Positions 35,261-46,063 of a stretch of 64,000 nucleotides of DNA are shown here, in pieces. Below the pieces are notes generated by a model. That model was not told where the DNA came from. It worked only from the letters and a program-made list of their open reading frames with translations, and searched no databases. The position numbers were made by a program, and so were the translations under genes. How positions within the stretch are numbered: the stretch's first letter is position 1; each line of letters opens with the position of its first letter. Source of the stretch: Prunus persica (Eukaryota > Streptophyta > Magnoliopsida > Rosales > Rosaceae); contig NC_034013.1 in NCBI RefSeq assembly GCF_000346465.2, forward strand, positions 14,204,486 to 14,268,485, written 5' to 3'.

Positions 35261-36964
35261 TTACATTTGGTTCTTCATTTGTGTTGCATGACCTTTGCTA
35301 ATTTCAACCCAACTGCACCCAGGAAGCTTAGTTGCACTTCTCTCATTCATTGCTTCCCGCACCTTTCTGGCTTCATCCCAATGTTCTGTCGAAGCATAGA
35401 TACTTGAAAGTAGCATATAATTTCCAGTATTCCCAGGTTCTAACACGAAGAGTTTCTCGGCAACACTTTCTGCAATCTCAACATTTCCATAAGTTCTACA
35501 TGCAGCAAGCAGAGCTCCTAATGCTCCAGGCTGTGGTCCCATAGGCATTCTCTTTACCAAATTGTGGGCTTCATTGAGTTTCCCAGCACGTCCCAGCATA
35601 TCGACCACACATGTGTAGTGATCAGCATCAGGCTCAATATTGTAATCTTTAACCATGCTTTCCCAGTACTTCATTCCATCTTCAACGAGTCCTGCATGGC
35701 AGCAGGCAGTGAATACCCCAACAAATGTGATGCCATCGGGTTCAATATTTTCTGCTAGCATTCTCTGGAAGATCTCAAGCGCTTTAACCCCATGACCATG
35801 AGAAGCAAGGCCTGTGATTAATGCACTATAAGAGAAAACATCCTTCCGGGGGATTTTCTCAAATATACCACATGCCTCTTCCATATTCCCACACTTGGCA
35901 TGCATGTCAACTAGTGCAGTGAGCACTTGTTCATTCTGTTCTATACCTTCTCGATCCACATATGACCCAATCCAATTTGCCAGATCTGCACGGCCCAATT
36001 GTGCCAATGCAGAAATCACAGCTGTCATGGTGAAAGCATCTGGCTTTACCGGTGCCTTTTCCATTCTCCAGAAAAGTGAAAGCGCTTCGCTTGGTCTCCC
36101 ATTTTGTGAATACCCTGAAATCAGGGCCGTCCAACAAATCAAACTTCGTTCAGGCATTTCATCAAAGAGGCCCCTTGCTTGATCAATAAGCCCACTTTTA
36201 GTATACCCCACCAACATTGTAGTCCAAGAAACAACATTCCTCTCGGGCATCCTATCAAACACAGCCCTCGCTGAAACCAGACCCCCACTATTTACATAAC
36301 CCACAATCATCGCGTTCCAAGATATAACATTTTTTCCCAGCATTCCCTCAAACAAAACCGAGGCATCCTCCATATCCACCCCACCTCTCGCATGAGCCCC
36401 TAAAAGGGCATTGTAAGAAACAACATCTCTCTCAGACATTTCATCGAACACCATCCGAGCCCTCACCAATTTCCCACATTTTCCATACATATCAATCAAT
36501 GCATTTGAAACCGGAACACAAAAGCCAAAACCCATTTTAACAACGCGTCCATGGACCTCAATCCCAGCACAAAGATCATTTAACGCGGCACACGAGTTAA
36601 GCACAAAAGGGTACGTATAGTTATCGGGTCTTATTCCAAGGCAAACCATCTGAGAATACAAACTTCTCGCTTCGGCACAGAGCGACGAAGTCTTAGAGAA
36701 AGCTCTAATGGCGTGGTTGAAGAGAGAGAGATTTGGGTTCGCAAAAGAGGTAAAGACGAGGTGGGTATTTCGAGGCGAAGAGGAGAGAGAGGCATAGAGA
36801 GAGATAAGAGTGGAGGCTAAGGAGGCGTTTCGATGGAGAATGGACCGGACGATATGGGCGTGGATTTGCTTAAGGTGGCGAAGCGATGTGCAAGCTTTTA
36901 GCAGAGAGGCAGCTCCATCTGCTTTGTTGTTCGGATGGCTTTTGGTGACCGTTGTCGGTCTCAT
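35261..36964 (-). CDS. Pentatricopeptide repeat protein, PLS class with E/E+ extension
   Basis: PLS-class PPR proteins bind organelle RNA in sequence-specific fashion and commonly direct C-to-U editing in mitochondria or plastids. This is a single intronless exon of 567 aa from ATG at 36964. After a short N-terminal leader come tandem repeats with typical signatures: SNALIDMYGKCGKL, FDEMSERDVVSYNALLGAHA, VISWNAMIVGYVNSGGL, NVVSWTTMLVGYTKSGLID, LICWTALISGYSQNGRPSEA, VLTALVDMHAKCGNMEEA and YTCVVDMLGRAGKLNEA. The E-type tail (ALLAACRTYGNVE..NYMLLSSIYA..KLPGCSWVEI) follows. There is no DYW deaminase domain. The N-terminus is Arg/Ser-rich, compatible with organelle targeting. The RNA target is not predictable by eye. 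Confidence 0.92.
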   Translation of the reverse strand: MRPTTVTKSHPNNKADGAASLLKACTSLRHLKQIHAHIVRSILHRNASLASTLISLYASLSSSPRNTHLVFTSFANPNLSLFNHAIRAFSKTSSLCAEARSLYSQMVCLGIRPDNYTYPFVLNSCAALNDLCAGIEVHGRVVKMGFGFCVPVSNALIDMYGKCGKLVRARMVFDEMSERDVVSYNALLGAHARGGVDMEDASVLFEGMLGKNVISWNAMIVGYVNSGGLVSARAVFDRMPERNVVSWTTMLVGYTKSGLIDQARGLFDEMPERSLICWTALISGYSQNGRPSEALSLFWRMEKAPVKPDAFTMTAVISALAQLGRADLANWIGSYVDREGIEQNEQVLTALVDMHAKCGNMEEACGIFEKIPRKDVFSYSALITGLASHGHGVKALEIFQRMLAENIEPDGITFVGVFTACCHAGLVEDGMKYWESMVKDYNIEPDADHYTCVVDMLGRAGKLNEAHNLVKRMPMGPQPGALGALLAACRTYGNVEIAESVAEKLFVLEPGNTGNYMLLSSIYASTEHWDEARKVREAMNERSATKLPGCSWVEISKGHATQMKNQM

Positions 36965-37220
36965 TTCATCTCACTTCTCAAAAATTTCGAAGTTCGTTGG
37001 TTTAACGGCTCTTTGATCCTTTCCCGGTAAAAATATAACATAAGAAAATTATGTGAGCATTTTGGGCTTTTAAATTTGTTAAATGTAAAATTATGCGCAA
37101 CAATATTATCTAATTTTTTAACACTATTATAATATGAATGGATTAATTAATAGTGTGGTTGTTACACTCACAATTTTATCTTATTTTTTATACATGTTAT
37201 AATACAAATGAATTAATATT

Positions 37221-37353
37221 TTCTCTTTTTTTTTTTATAAATATAAACGATATTTTACTTAAATTAATCTAAACTACGGAGAGAGAGATTTGAACTTAAG
37301 TACAGAGTAAGGAGCACATTCACTCTAGTCAACTTGGCTAAACTCATGTATGT
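37221..37353 (-). mobile_element. Au-like tRNA-derived SINE with perfect target-site duplication
   Basis: The 133-bp element on the minus strand has a box-A-like region (TAGCCAAGTTGACTAGAGTG), a box-B-like AAGTTCAAATCTC and an AT-rich tail ending in a run of A. It is flanked by perfect 14-bp duplications AATGAATTAATATT at 37207-37220 and 37354-37367. The body matches the element in CNGC copy B intron 4. Confidence 0.85.
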
Positions 37354-37995
37354 AATGAATTAATATTCTGTCACTCAAATCATCTCGCTAGTATGAATCT
37401 CGCGTAATTTTCGTCCAACTACAATAAGAGATTGTAAGAGAAATTAATAAATTAGATTCTTTCAATGGATAATATGCCATTTTCTCTTTTAGCAGGAAAG
37501 ATCTTGGAGTCAATAATGCAAAAGGAGTGTTGCGACCAAAAAAGAAATGAATGAGAGAAGGGGATATAAGAAAAGAAAAGAGAGATCTTGAATTGATCAA
37601 GTTTTCTTCTTCTTTTTTTCGTGGGAAAAAGGGTGAAGATTTATTTGTTGCAAGAATTTGCAACCCCCTTAAGATTTGATTTAATATGTATTGTTATACT
37701 TACAACAGTACTGCATAACAAATTGTATCAACAATAGCTGCTCTTTTTATTATAATAAAATTAGTTTTTTATTTCTTTCAATACATATGTCGGTAGAGAG
37801 AGATCCTTTCTACAATGCATGTATATTGTTGAAGAATATAAAGTCCCACATCGAAAACTTGACTAAATAAATTATAACTTATAATAAATGGTTTCACTCC
37901 TAACTGCATAGGAAAATTTCTCTATATACACCCTCACACCATGCACATGGCATGGCTATAGAGAATTTCTCATTAATCTTTATAAATAATTATGC

Positions 37996-38406
37996 TCAAA
38001 CCATTCTTCCAACAGAATACCTTGAGGGCAAACTGCCGTGAAGGCCGCCACCATGACCTAAATTATAAGGCCTCTCACCACACTTGAAAGGAAGAGGGTT
38101 GGCCTGCATGAACAAATAGTTTCCACCAAACAAGTCGTTCATGTGAGCCTGCCCATTCTTCAACCTCTTCAAAGCTTTGCTCCATGAAACTTTGATCCTT
38201 GTGAAAAGCCTAGCTCTTCTCCTCAGAAACCTCCTCAAGCCCAAAACCCGAACCCTTGGCCTCCTCCTACTAGTTGTTAGCTTTCTGATCTTGGACAACC
38301 CACCACTTGTCTTCTTGAATATAACTGCTCTGTTTTGCTCTGGTTCTTCATCAAAGACACCTTCGTTTCTCAGCCTTTGGTAAGCAAGTTCTGAGACTGA
38401 AGCCAT
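37996..38406 (-). CDS. Small basic plant-specific protein of unknown function
   Basis: A single exon of 136 aa starting MASVSELAYQRLRNEGVFDE. The centre is strongly basic (TTSRRRPRVRVLGLRRFLRR, RRARLFTRIKVSWSKALKRL), followed by NGQAHMNDLFGGNYLFMQAN and a glycine-rich C-terminus. I believe relatives with the same MASVSELAYQRLR start and DLF.GNYLF motif occur across eudicots, but I know no assigned function. No signal peptide or membrane segment is seen. The arginine-rich core could bind nucleic acid or act as a nuclear signal; that is speculation. Confidence 0.75.
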   Translation of the reverse strand: MASVSELAYQRLRNEGVFDEEPEQNRAVIFKKTSGGLSKIRKLTTSRRRPRVRVLGLRRFLRRRARLFTRIKVSWSKALKRLKNGQAHMNDLFGGNYLFMQANPLPFKCGERPYNLGHGGGLHGSLPSRYSVGRMV

Positions 38407-39145
38407 TTTGAGTGGAAATGGTTGTGGTGGAATAGTAGATAGAGGAGTTGTATGAGTAATTAAAGAGGGTTGATTTTTGTTTTTATTTTGTTTTTGTGAT
38501 TTTTTTAGGTCTCTCTCAAAATGAAATTGACAATTTAAAAAGTGAACAAAGTAGCTCAGGTTTAATGAATGCAGCTGAAATTTTTGGTCATGGTAGTTTA
38601 TGAGTCCGTGATGTATAATGTTCCTTTATGCTTAATCAGAGTAGTATCTCACAATCACAGAAATCAATCCTTCAAAACTAGTCACAAACTCACATTAAGG
38701 TTCTTTTATAAAGAGTAATCATCCTTCTCGTGTCAAAATAGTCTAGCGTATTTTAATCCCGGTCACACATTGATCAATATTTCAGATTAGTAGCCTAATA
38801 TAACATGTCGAATCGTCTTACAAAAATTTCTCATGGTTATCTTGGGAAGCCTTATTAGGATATGCTTCCAACTAGAGGTAATTAGGCAGCAAAACCTTCC
38901 TCACTCTAATTATATACGACATAGACGTTCATGACCTTGAAAACATTCACATGCAAATGGACCAACATCGATATCATCGACCATCATACTAGACACCTTT
39001 GGTTATATGAAATTAAAGCTTCTATATTAATGTGGTATTTTCTTTTACTGTGTTGGCATGTTATTTTACATGAATTATTCTCAGCCCCCATCTAACATTT
39101 TTGGGATTTTGTAGTACTAATTAAAAGGAAAGGACCTCAAAGTCC
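38407..39145. other. Intergenic region between the small basic protein and GLOX genes
   Basis: AT-rich, with no gene or recognised repeat. It contains the 5' flank of the small basic protein gene and the 3' flank of the GLOX gene. Confidence 0.5.
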
Positions 39146-40852
39146 TCACTGATGTAGGAACCTAACCCACTGAGATATGCTAGGAATTCCACCATTCACA
39201 ACAGTGAGCATATAATAACCAGAGGGAGCAACATTAGGAGATGGGGGAGCCTCCAAAACTGCATGCACCAATCCACCTTCAGCTCTCACCACTTTCTTGC
39301 ACCTCAATTTCAGCAACCTCTGGTTCATGGATATGGAGTGTGTTGTGAATGGTGGTGCATAAGCATTAAACTCCACCACTTTGCTTGGCTTCCTCCCCAA
39401 CCAAAAGCTCACATTAAAATCTACCCCATACCTTACACCAGAGAGATCACCATGGCCATAGTTTATGGTCAAATTTATTGGTCTATATGTATGGTATTGC
39501 CTTCCCATGTAGTGTGGGGCAAATGCTTGGAGCCTAAGCTCAGTTGGGTAGGCCACATTGCTGAAAGTGTAGCATTCATGAGGGTTGCCCCCACCAACCA
39601 AGACCCTCCCATCAGGTAAAAGAATGGCTGAGGAGTGATACATTCTAGCAATTTTTGTGGACTTGAGGACAGAGAATCTTTTGCCTAATTTGTGATTTGG
39701 GTTGTAGAGATAAGGCTGGAGGGAAGCATTTCTTGCATTGTTCCATCCTCCAGAGCCTCTTTTGGCACCATTGATGATCAAAACATTCCCAGTTGGGAGG
39801 ATCAGCATGTCGCTGAGAAGACGAGAGCCCGGCATGTTCTCCATGTTCCACTTGTGTCTGTTGCCTGTGATCACCATTCTTCCACAGGAGCTTAGGCCTT
39901 TCAAGAATCTGTTTTGTCCTGCTGCTCTGTGGGCTCCAGAGGCAGCACCACCACACACCATGACTTCCATTCTTTCGAAATTGTTTGTGTGGTCTAATGG
40001 GAGGATCACTGATGAGCCAGAGCCTGGATAGTTCCTAGAGCCATCACCGGGTATTCGAGGGAAGGTCTTGATCACTATGTTACTTCTGTAATTGAAGAGA
40101 ATGGAGTCCCGGTTGGCAAAGATGAACAAATTTCCATCCGAAGAGAGGTGAAGGAAGGGATAGAGGTTGTTCCCTCCTTCACTTCTGTCATAAGTTTGGT
40201 GCAAGAATGATAGGTCATGAGAGCCTTCATTGGAAGACATTTTTGGTACAAATTCATAAGTAAAGGTCCTTCTTCCACCAACCACAATGATCCTATCATG
40301 TTCTGGGAGCAATTGATTGGAAGCGTACCAACGATCATCAGCCAGTGATCTCTCCGATTGCCTCCAATCACACTGGCCATCCCCACAAGGCTTGAAGTAT
40401 CGAATTCTTCGAGTGCCACTTCCATATCCACCCGTTTGTAGAAGTGTCCCGTTGCTCAAGAAAGAGCCTGAGGAGCACCAGGTATCAGTGTAAAGCCTCA
40501 GAGGTCTAACTTTGTTGCTTGAAATGTCATACTCCACGGAGTGAGCATAGCAGGATGAGTCTGCTAAATCGTCATGGCTCTCTGTGCATCTGTTTCCATT
40601 GTGGCGCCTTCGAAGCCTGTACACAGAGGGGCCAGCTTCTGTTTGATCAAATATAACGACAGTGTTGTCATGTGTCAATGCCATATGCATAGCCACTACG
40701 CCTGTGTTGTTTAGCAGCAGCTGCCATTGCCCTTTCCGGCCTACAGCAGAGAACCTCCCGACTGCACCACTAAACCCAATACAATGCAATGTGAAGAACA
40801 AAGCAGTGATCATGGATTTGATTGCAATGAGAAAGTGATTGTGCTGCGCCAT
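39146..40852 (-). CDS. GLOX: Aldehyde/glyoxal oxidase, GLOX type (galactose-oxidase fold)
   Basis: Secreted copper-radical oxidases of this group oxidise small aldehydes and release H2O2 in the cell wall; plant members act in anther/pollen and defence. One intronless exon of 568 aa. Residues 1-30 form a signal peptide (hydrophobic IAIKSMITALFFTLHCIGFS). The N-terminal glyoxal-oxidase domain holds the radical-forming cysteine in TDTWCSSGSFLSNGTLLQTGG (Cys about 126) and its partner tyrosine in RTFTYEFVPK (Tyr about 199). The copper-ligand pair YH lies in IARMYHSSAILLPDGRVLVG, and the C-terminal domain carries the His in FTTHSISMNQRLLKL. All catalytic positions are present and no frame damage is seen. 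A TATA box lies about 70 bp upstream. Confidence 0.92.
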   Translation of the reverse strand: MAQHNHFLIAIKSMITALFFTLHCIGFSGAVGRFSAVGRKGQWQLLLNNTGVVAMHMALTHDNTVVIFDQTEAGPSVYRLRRRHNGNRCTESHDDLADSSCYAHSVEYDISSNKVRPLRLYTDTWCSSGSFLSNGTLLQTGGYGSGTRRIRYFKPCGDGQCDWRQSERSLADDRWYASNQLLPEHDRIIVVGGRRTFTYEFVPKMSSNEGSHDLSFLHQTYDRSEGGNNLYPFLHLSSDGNLFIFANRDSILFNYRSNIVIKTFPRIPGDGSRNYPGSGSSVILPLDHTNNFERMEVMVCGGAASGAHRAAGQNRFLKGLSSCGRMVITGNRHKWNMENMPGSRLLSDMLILPTGNVLIINGAKRGSGGWNNARNASLQPYLYNPNHKLGKRFSVLKSTKIARMYHSSAILLPDGRVLVGGGNPHECYTFSNVAYPTELRLQAFAPHYMGRQYHTYRPINLTINYGHGDLSGVRYGVDFNVSFWLGRKPSKVVEFNAYAPPFTTHSISMNQRLLKLRCKKVVRAEGGLVHAVLEAPPSPNVAPSGYYMLTVVNGGIPSISQWVRFLHQ

Positions 40853-40917
40853 GGGAGAGTGAGAGTGTACTTTCTCTGTGCATGAGTGATGTGGGAACAG
40901 TTTTAAGTCTTTTTTTT

Positions 40918-40927
40918 TTTATATATA
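40918..40927 (-). promoter_or_regulatory. TATA box of the GLOX gene
   Basis: On the minus strand TCTATATATAAAAA occurs about 70 bp before the start codon, a normal plant TATA-to-ATG spacing with a short leader. Confidence 0.55.
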
Positions 40928-41808
40928 GACTTGTTTGCTAAAATTTAGTTTGCCCAGTCCTTGGAAGTAGTAGAATTTTATGAAACAGAGTCTTGCTGTG
41001 AAAGAGTGGAAGCTTATTTTATTATTGGCGTGTTTGGTTTTCTTGCAATCATCTAGTGTGCTGCTTGTTCGGTTTTCTTGCAATCAAGGGGTGAAATTGG
41101 CAATTGGCTTGCAAAAAATCAATGGTTCAACCATGCTTTTGAAGAGTGAGTCTTTGGCTGATGGCACAAGACTCCGCCAAACTTGGACAAAGTGTAGGGT
41201 AAAAATGTTATTGAATATGCAGTTTTCTCAGCTCTGCTAACAAATAGCCAATGGCCTTTGGCTTGGGGCTAAGAACCCCAGCCAGAAAAGTTGACACACG
41301 ACATGTCAATTTCGTGTTTGTGTTGGACATAAAAATGACATGCCGTTTATTCATCACTTGGTCTCAGAATGACATGCCATAGCTGAGAGGTCCTCTGTAG
41401 ATGAGCCACAAGGTAAACTTTACTGACAGGTTATATAAGGTATATCTTGTGTACATATATGTGGAGCCATAAAACTACTTGTTACATGTTGAATTTAATT
41501 GGGCAAAAGTAGAAATAAGTAGAAAAAAAAACGACAAGCAACAAAATTCAAACAAACACTGAACTAGCCATAGCAGCAAGTCTAACAGCGAGTGTCCTAT
41601 GCCAGCCAATACCTCAAAAGTGGAGGTCTTTCGTTCTGTAGGTGCTTAAGCTATTAGACATGATGCATGGAGAAATATTCCCAGCAATCCAAAAAAACTG
41701 AAGATATGTACAAGGAGCCGAGTTCCTCTCGATGAAAGAAAATTGTAACAAATTGAAATAGTCTTGGAGTTGAAGTTGCAATGGTCCAAATTTCAGGCGG
41801 ACTAACGC
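40928..41808. other. Region between the GLOX and RGLG genes
   Basis: Holds the GLOX promoter and the likely 3' UTR of the RGLG gene. Short open frames at 40980-41240 have no recognisable domain; two near-identical TTGCAATCA..GTG segments at about 41043-41090 form a small direct repeat. Confidence 0.4.
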
Positions 41809-44362
41809 TTAATAGAGCTTTATTCGGGTTTCAATGGTGCTTCTGCAAATGGGGCATAATTGAAGATCTTGTCCACAGTCACAGCATGTCTGCAAATTAT
41901 ATTGAAGTCCAACTCAGGTATTCATTCTTGCATGCAATTCTTTAAGGTGTAAACAACGTATAGATGGATTACCTGATGTCCACAACCAAATGCCATATTC
42001 TTCGGATCGGTTAGGCAAATGGGACAGACCTGTCAGAATCACAAAAATATAAGTATTTGATGTCCATGACGTATGTTAAGCCTACTCATCAAAAGATTCA
42101 GTGGCACAGCATCATAATTATGCTAGAAACAAATGCAGCTCAACTACAGAAGTAGAAAGAGGGCAAGTACATGATTATCAGAAGCTGAACTTGCAGGACG
42201 TGCTGTGCTAACAAACTCATCACGTTGCCTGGATGGTGCACTTGGACGAAAATTACTTGATTGTGACGGTTTTGGCATGCTAAAAGAAGCCGAACCATAA
42301 TGAGGCGGGGGAAGAGGTACCCTATCTACAGCCTTCCCTCTTGTAGAACTACATAAGCAATGAAAGGAAAGGATGATTTGCAAATGAATTTATGTCACCC
42401 AGGCTCCCAGCTGCAATAGCAAATCCCTCAAACCCCACTAGACAGGAGTTAGATTATTACCCTAATATATTAAGCTCGAGGGTTGCTTTATACTGGGAGG
42501 GTATTTCCATCAATGCTGCAAGAGCAAATTCTGCTTCTTTTCTCGAACGATCCATATTCTTTGTCATAATTTCTGTAAAATTCACAAACTACAGAAGACA
42601 AAAGAAAGCAGCAACTTTCAGTTAAAGTTTGAAGAGATAAGAGACATGAAAGCTTACATACTCCATCAAGATGATATCTGCTATATTTACCTGAAAGTTA
42701 TCGAAGGCCCGAGCGGGGATGTTATCATCAAATTCCTTCATCATATCCCACGGCCCATCTCCAACTCCAACTAGTATAATTGATAAGGGATACTCACTAC
42801 AATATAACAAGTACATCATAAGGTAGAATGGCAAAAAGAATAAGACCAAGGAAACAAGTCTAAGAATTTACCTTGCTTTCACAATTGCTTCAACAGTTTT
42901 CCTTTCCTGTGGGCTTAACTGGCCGCGCTCTGTATCAACACTCCTGGTCACCTGTGACAATTTTCAGTCTCCTTTAATAATTTAACACAAGAAATCATAT
43001 CACTATGTAAAGCCTTTGCTGCTTGATCAGAGAATTCTCGGAAAGGTATAACTATAAGATATAACCAAAAACAATGTACCTGTCCATCAGCTATTATCAC
43101 CAACACATGGTACTGACCACCACTTTGCTCAACAATAGTAATGGCCATTTCAATAATAGGGGCAAATGATGTGGGCCCTGTCACAAGAAAAGAAGGGTAT
43201 GAATCTCCATAAGCAAATAATCAACCAAGAAAAACAAGGGAAAAGGGAGTAAAACAAATTGCAACCGGCAAGTCGTAGCTGAGGGACTAATTCTCTATAT
43301 CGTCTTAATACTTCTTCAAATCCATTGCAAAAAGATCCCTCATCTGGGTAGAAACTGAAAACTTCTTGGTCATGGGTTGATGCTGCAAATATATGAAATC
43401 ATATCAAAACACTATTGTCAAAAGGCTAAATTTGAAGAATGAGACAACTGTTAGATGAAATACCATCTCCAAATCCAAAACAGGGAATCAAGTTATCTTC
43501 ATCAAAGGAAGACAATGTTTTCCCTATAATTGATATTGCCTGTTCATAGGGATTTTGCTCTTCTCCAATGTGATGCAAGCTTTTCCGATGAAATGACCTT
43601 GCACCTGGTACAAAAGTAGGTTAAGAATGTTTCACTATAACTGATAAAAAGACTTCTAAGCACCCAGACCGGGGAAAACCTGTCCACTCGTTGCTCTTTG
43701 TGAAATCAATGCCCACAATAAGATTGGATGACTCCAAACCAGCACGTGCCAATGCATCTGTGACCTATCAAAAGATGAGAGTAAAACAGAATGTCATCAT
43801 AATTACTCAAGTGACATTAGCAATTACAACGATCTGAAATCATATTTGCTTCAAAGACAGATGACAAGAATATAAAAATGCACGTAGGTAATCAATAGTC
43901 TTTTTTTTTTTTTTTCATGTTCAGAGAGAGAGAAGGGGGATATAAAAAAAAAAAAAAAATCTTGAGATATATATAAAAAAGAACATCTTGAGATGAACTA
44001 TTCCATTTGTAGACAACCGTTGAGTACATTCTGACTAAAAGCAAGCTCTCCACCACATAAAAGAAATTGACTGTACTTTTTATGTGCTGCAATTGCATCA
44101 GTTCAATTACCTGCTCCAGGCTGTTGTAATCATCATCTATTTTTGAATACTTCCTTTCCAACCTCTTTTTCGACCCTGGCCAAGCACTACCGTGGCTTTG
44201 AGGTGGTGGTGCAAAATGCTGCTGTTGCCCATAGTCTTGGCTTGGTGGTACATATGGTTGTGCATATGGTACCTCTGGATAACTTTGTTGACTCCAAGAA
44301 TGCGATCCAGACCCAAAAGAAGCCTGTCTCGAAGTAGCACGTTTCGAAATTATCCCACCCAT
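41809..44362 (-). CDS. RGLG: RGLG-type RING E3 ubiquitin ligase with copine/vWA domain
   Basis: RGLG ligases are membrane-associated E3 enzymes; Arabidopsis RGLG1/2 assemble K63-linked ubiquitin chains and affect auxin and drought responses. Eleven coding exons: 44362-44111, 43764-43680, 43604-43464, 43382-43266, 43177-43080, 42951-42872, 42796-42691, 42588-42461, 42348-42171, 42029-41973 and 41889-41809, giving 440 aa. The start MGGIISKRA is a good N-myristoylation signal. A Q/P/Y-rich stretch follows, then the copine/vWA domain ([46 protein letters not shown]). The C-terminal C3HC4-type RING reads [19 protein letters not shown] then [16 protein letters not shown]. All exon joins keep phase. 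Confidence 0.93.
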
Positions 44363-46063
44363 CAATTGTATATTCTACAGGAACACTACACATTCAACAA
44401 ACAAAAATTAAGTAAATGTTATAAATCAATCTCCCATGGAGTTCACACATTGAAAGGCTTGTTCTATTAATCTAACAATCATTATAAAAGGATCATATAT
44501 GGAAAAAGTAACTAAAACAATCAATCCCATTTGCTTCATATTCTGATTTGAATATAACCTCAAGAAACAGAATTGTGAAATAAAGACAAAAAAATGAAAT
44601 AAAATATTCTCAAGAAAATTGAACAAAAAGTTTAAGATAACCAGGGCCAACTATCTATCCCAAGCCTCATTCACAGGCAAAGAAATGGGGTTGAATTCGA
44701 TAATGCTGGAAATATTAAGACAACTTCATATTGGGATTAGTGAAACGTAAGAACATAACCCAGAAGATATCAGCACATTTTCAGGGCAAAAAGAATGTAA
44801 ATCAAAGAAATCTTTTGCACCCTAAAACCAGATATCTAGTTTCTTCTTCGAATTCATAATTATTATCTAACAAGACCCAAACTTTTCACAACCCACATTT
44901 TATATTATCTCCCACTTGACTCAAAGTCAGAGAAAGATGCAGACTTTTTAGAGCTCACCGACAAATATATAAAAAATATAGCCCCAATCCCTAATACCCA
45001 ATTTTCAGAAAAGACCAAAGACATGAAAACTTCACAAGCTAAGAAAAAAGAAAGAAGAAAGAATTGGAACCTCTTAGAGAGACATTTCTGAGTTGAAGGT
45101 GCTGCTGAGGAGCATTTTCCGAGTTGAAGATGTTGTCAGTGGGCGGAGAAGTCCAAAGGGCTAAAGTGGTAACTTGGCAAAGGTTGGTTGTTCTTGCTAA
45201 TGGAGTAAAAAGTCTTGAGTCTTTGTGAGAGAGACAGATGGATATACTCACGTTCGGAGTTTACTGGTGGAGGCTGGTTCTAGGAAGTTTCCTTACACAA
45301 AAGGAAGAGTCTCTGTATTTTCTTTTCTGGTTTTGGCTGATAGCGTCACCCTCCCACTGATTGACTTGGTTGCTTTCTTTCTTTTTCTTCTTTTTTTTGT
45401 TTGTTTTTTCCATGTTTTTTTTTATTTTTTTGTGTAAACATGATAGACATCAAAGATAAAGTGTGATTGTGTTATCAATTTAATTAGATTATTAATAATG
45501 TAAATGTGTTATACTCAAATTACAGAGCACACTATAATTATAAGTGATTCGTGATATGACATTTTGTGGAGAGATGTCACGCGTTGTTATAATCAACAAA
45601 CAATTATTCCACTTTTAGCCCTTTTCTTGATCTTGAAGTAAATAGTATTGTCAATTTGTCATGAAAATCACAAGTGAGTCAAATGATTAATGCATAGTTT
45701 TACACCTAACGCGAAAAGAGATGTTTGAAACCGTGTGAATCTCATCAAAGAAAAGTATCATTCCTTACATAGTTTTAAAAACTTGCTTAAACATCAATAA
45801 TTGGTGTGGGGATGATTAAATATACTAATTACGATAATAAACAAAAATAATCAAAAAAGGGACTTGAGTTGATATTCCTACGCTTTCCCAAGATTATAGT
45901 CAAAATATTGCTCGACTCAGGATTTAAGGGAACCTTTCTTTCTTCCTTCATGAACCAATTGCTAATGGTGGGGAACTTGGAAGCACAGTCACATGTTATG
46001 CACCATGATTATTTGTTTTCTTTTTTAAGGGTTTGTCCTGGCATGAAAGCCGAATGAATTTAA
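44363..46063. other. RGLG 5' leader intron and upstream intergenic region
   Basis: A CTAAGAG/GTTCC donor near 45070 and a TGTAG acceptor near 44387 suggest a non-coding first exon of the RGLG gene at about 45070-45260 with a leader intron; this is inference from splice signals. From about 45260 to 46063 the DNA is AT-rich with T-runs and no gene. Confidence 0.4.

Noticed and set aside
35895..36182. Plus-strand frame antisense to the PPR gene
   Set aside because: Shadow of the repetitive PPR coding sequence.
39263..40031. Plus-strand frames antisense to the GLOX gene
   Set aside because: Shadow frames; the minus-strand frame has all catalytic residues of the oxidase.
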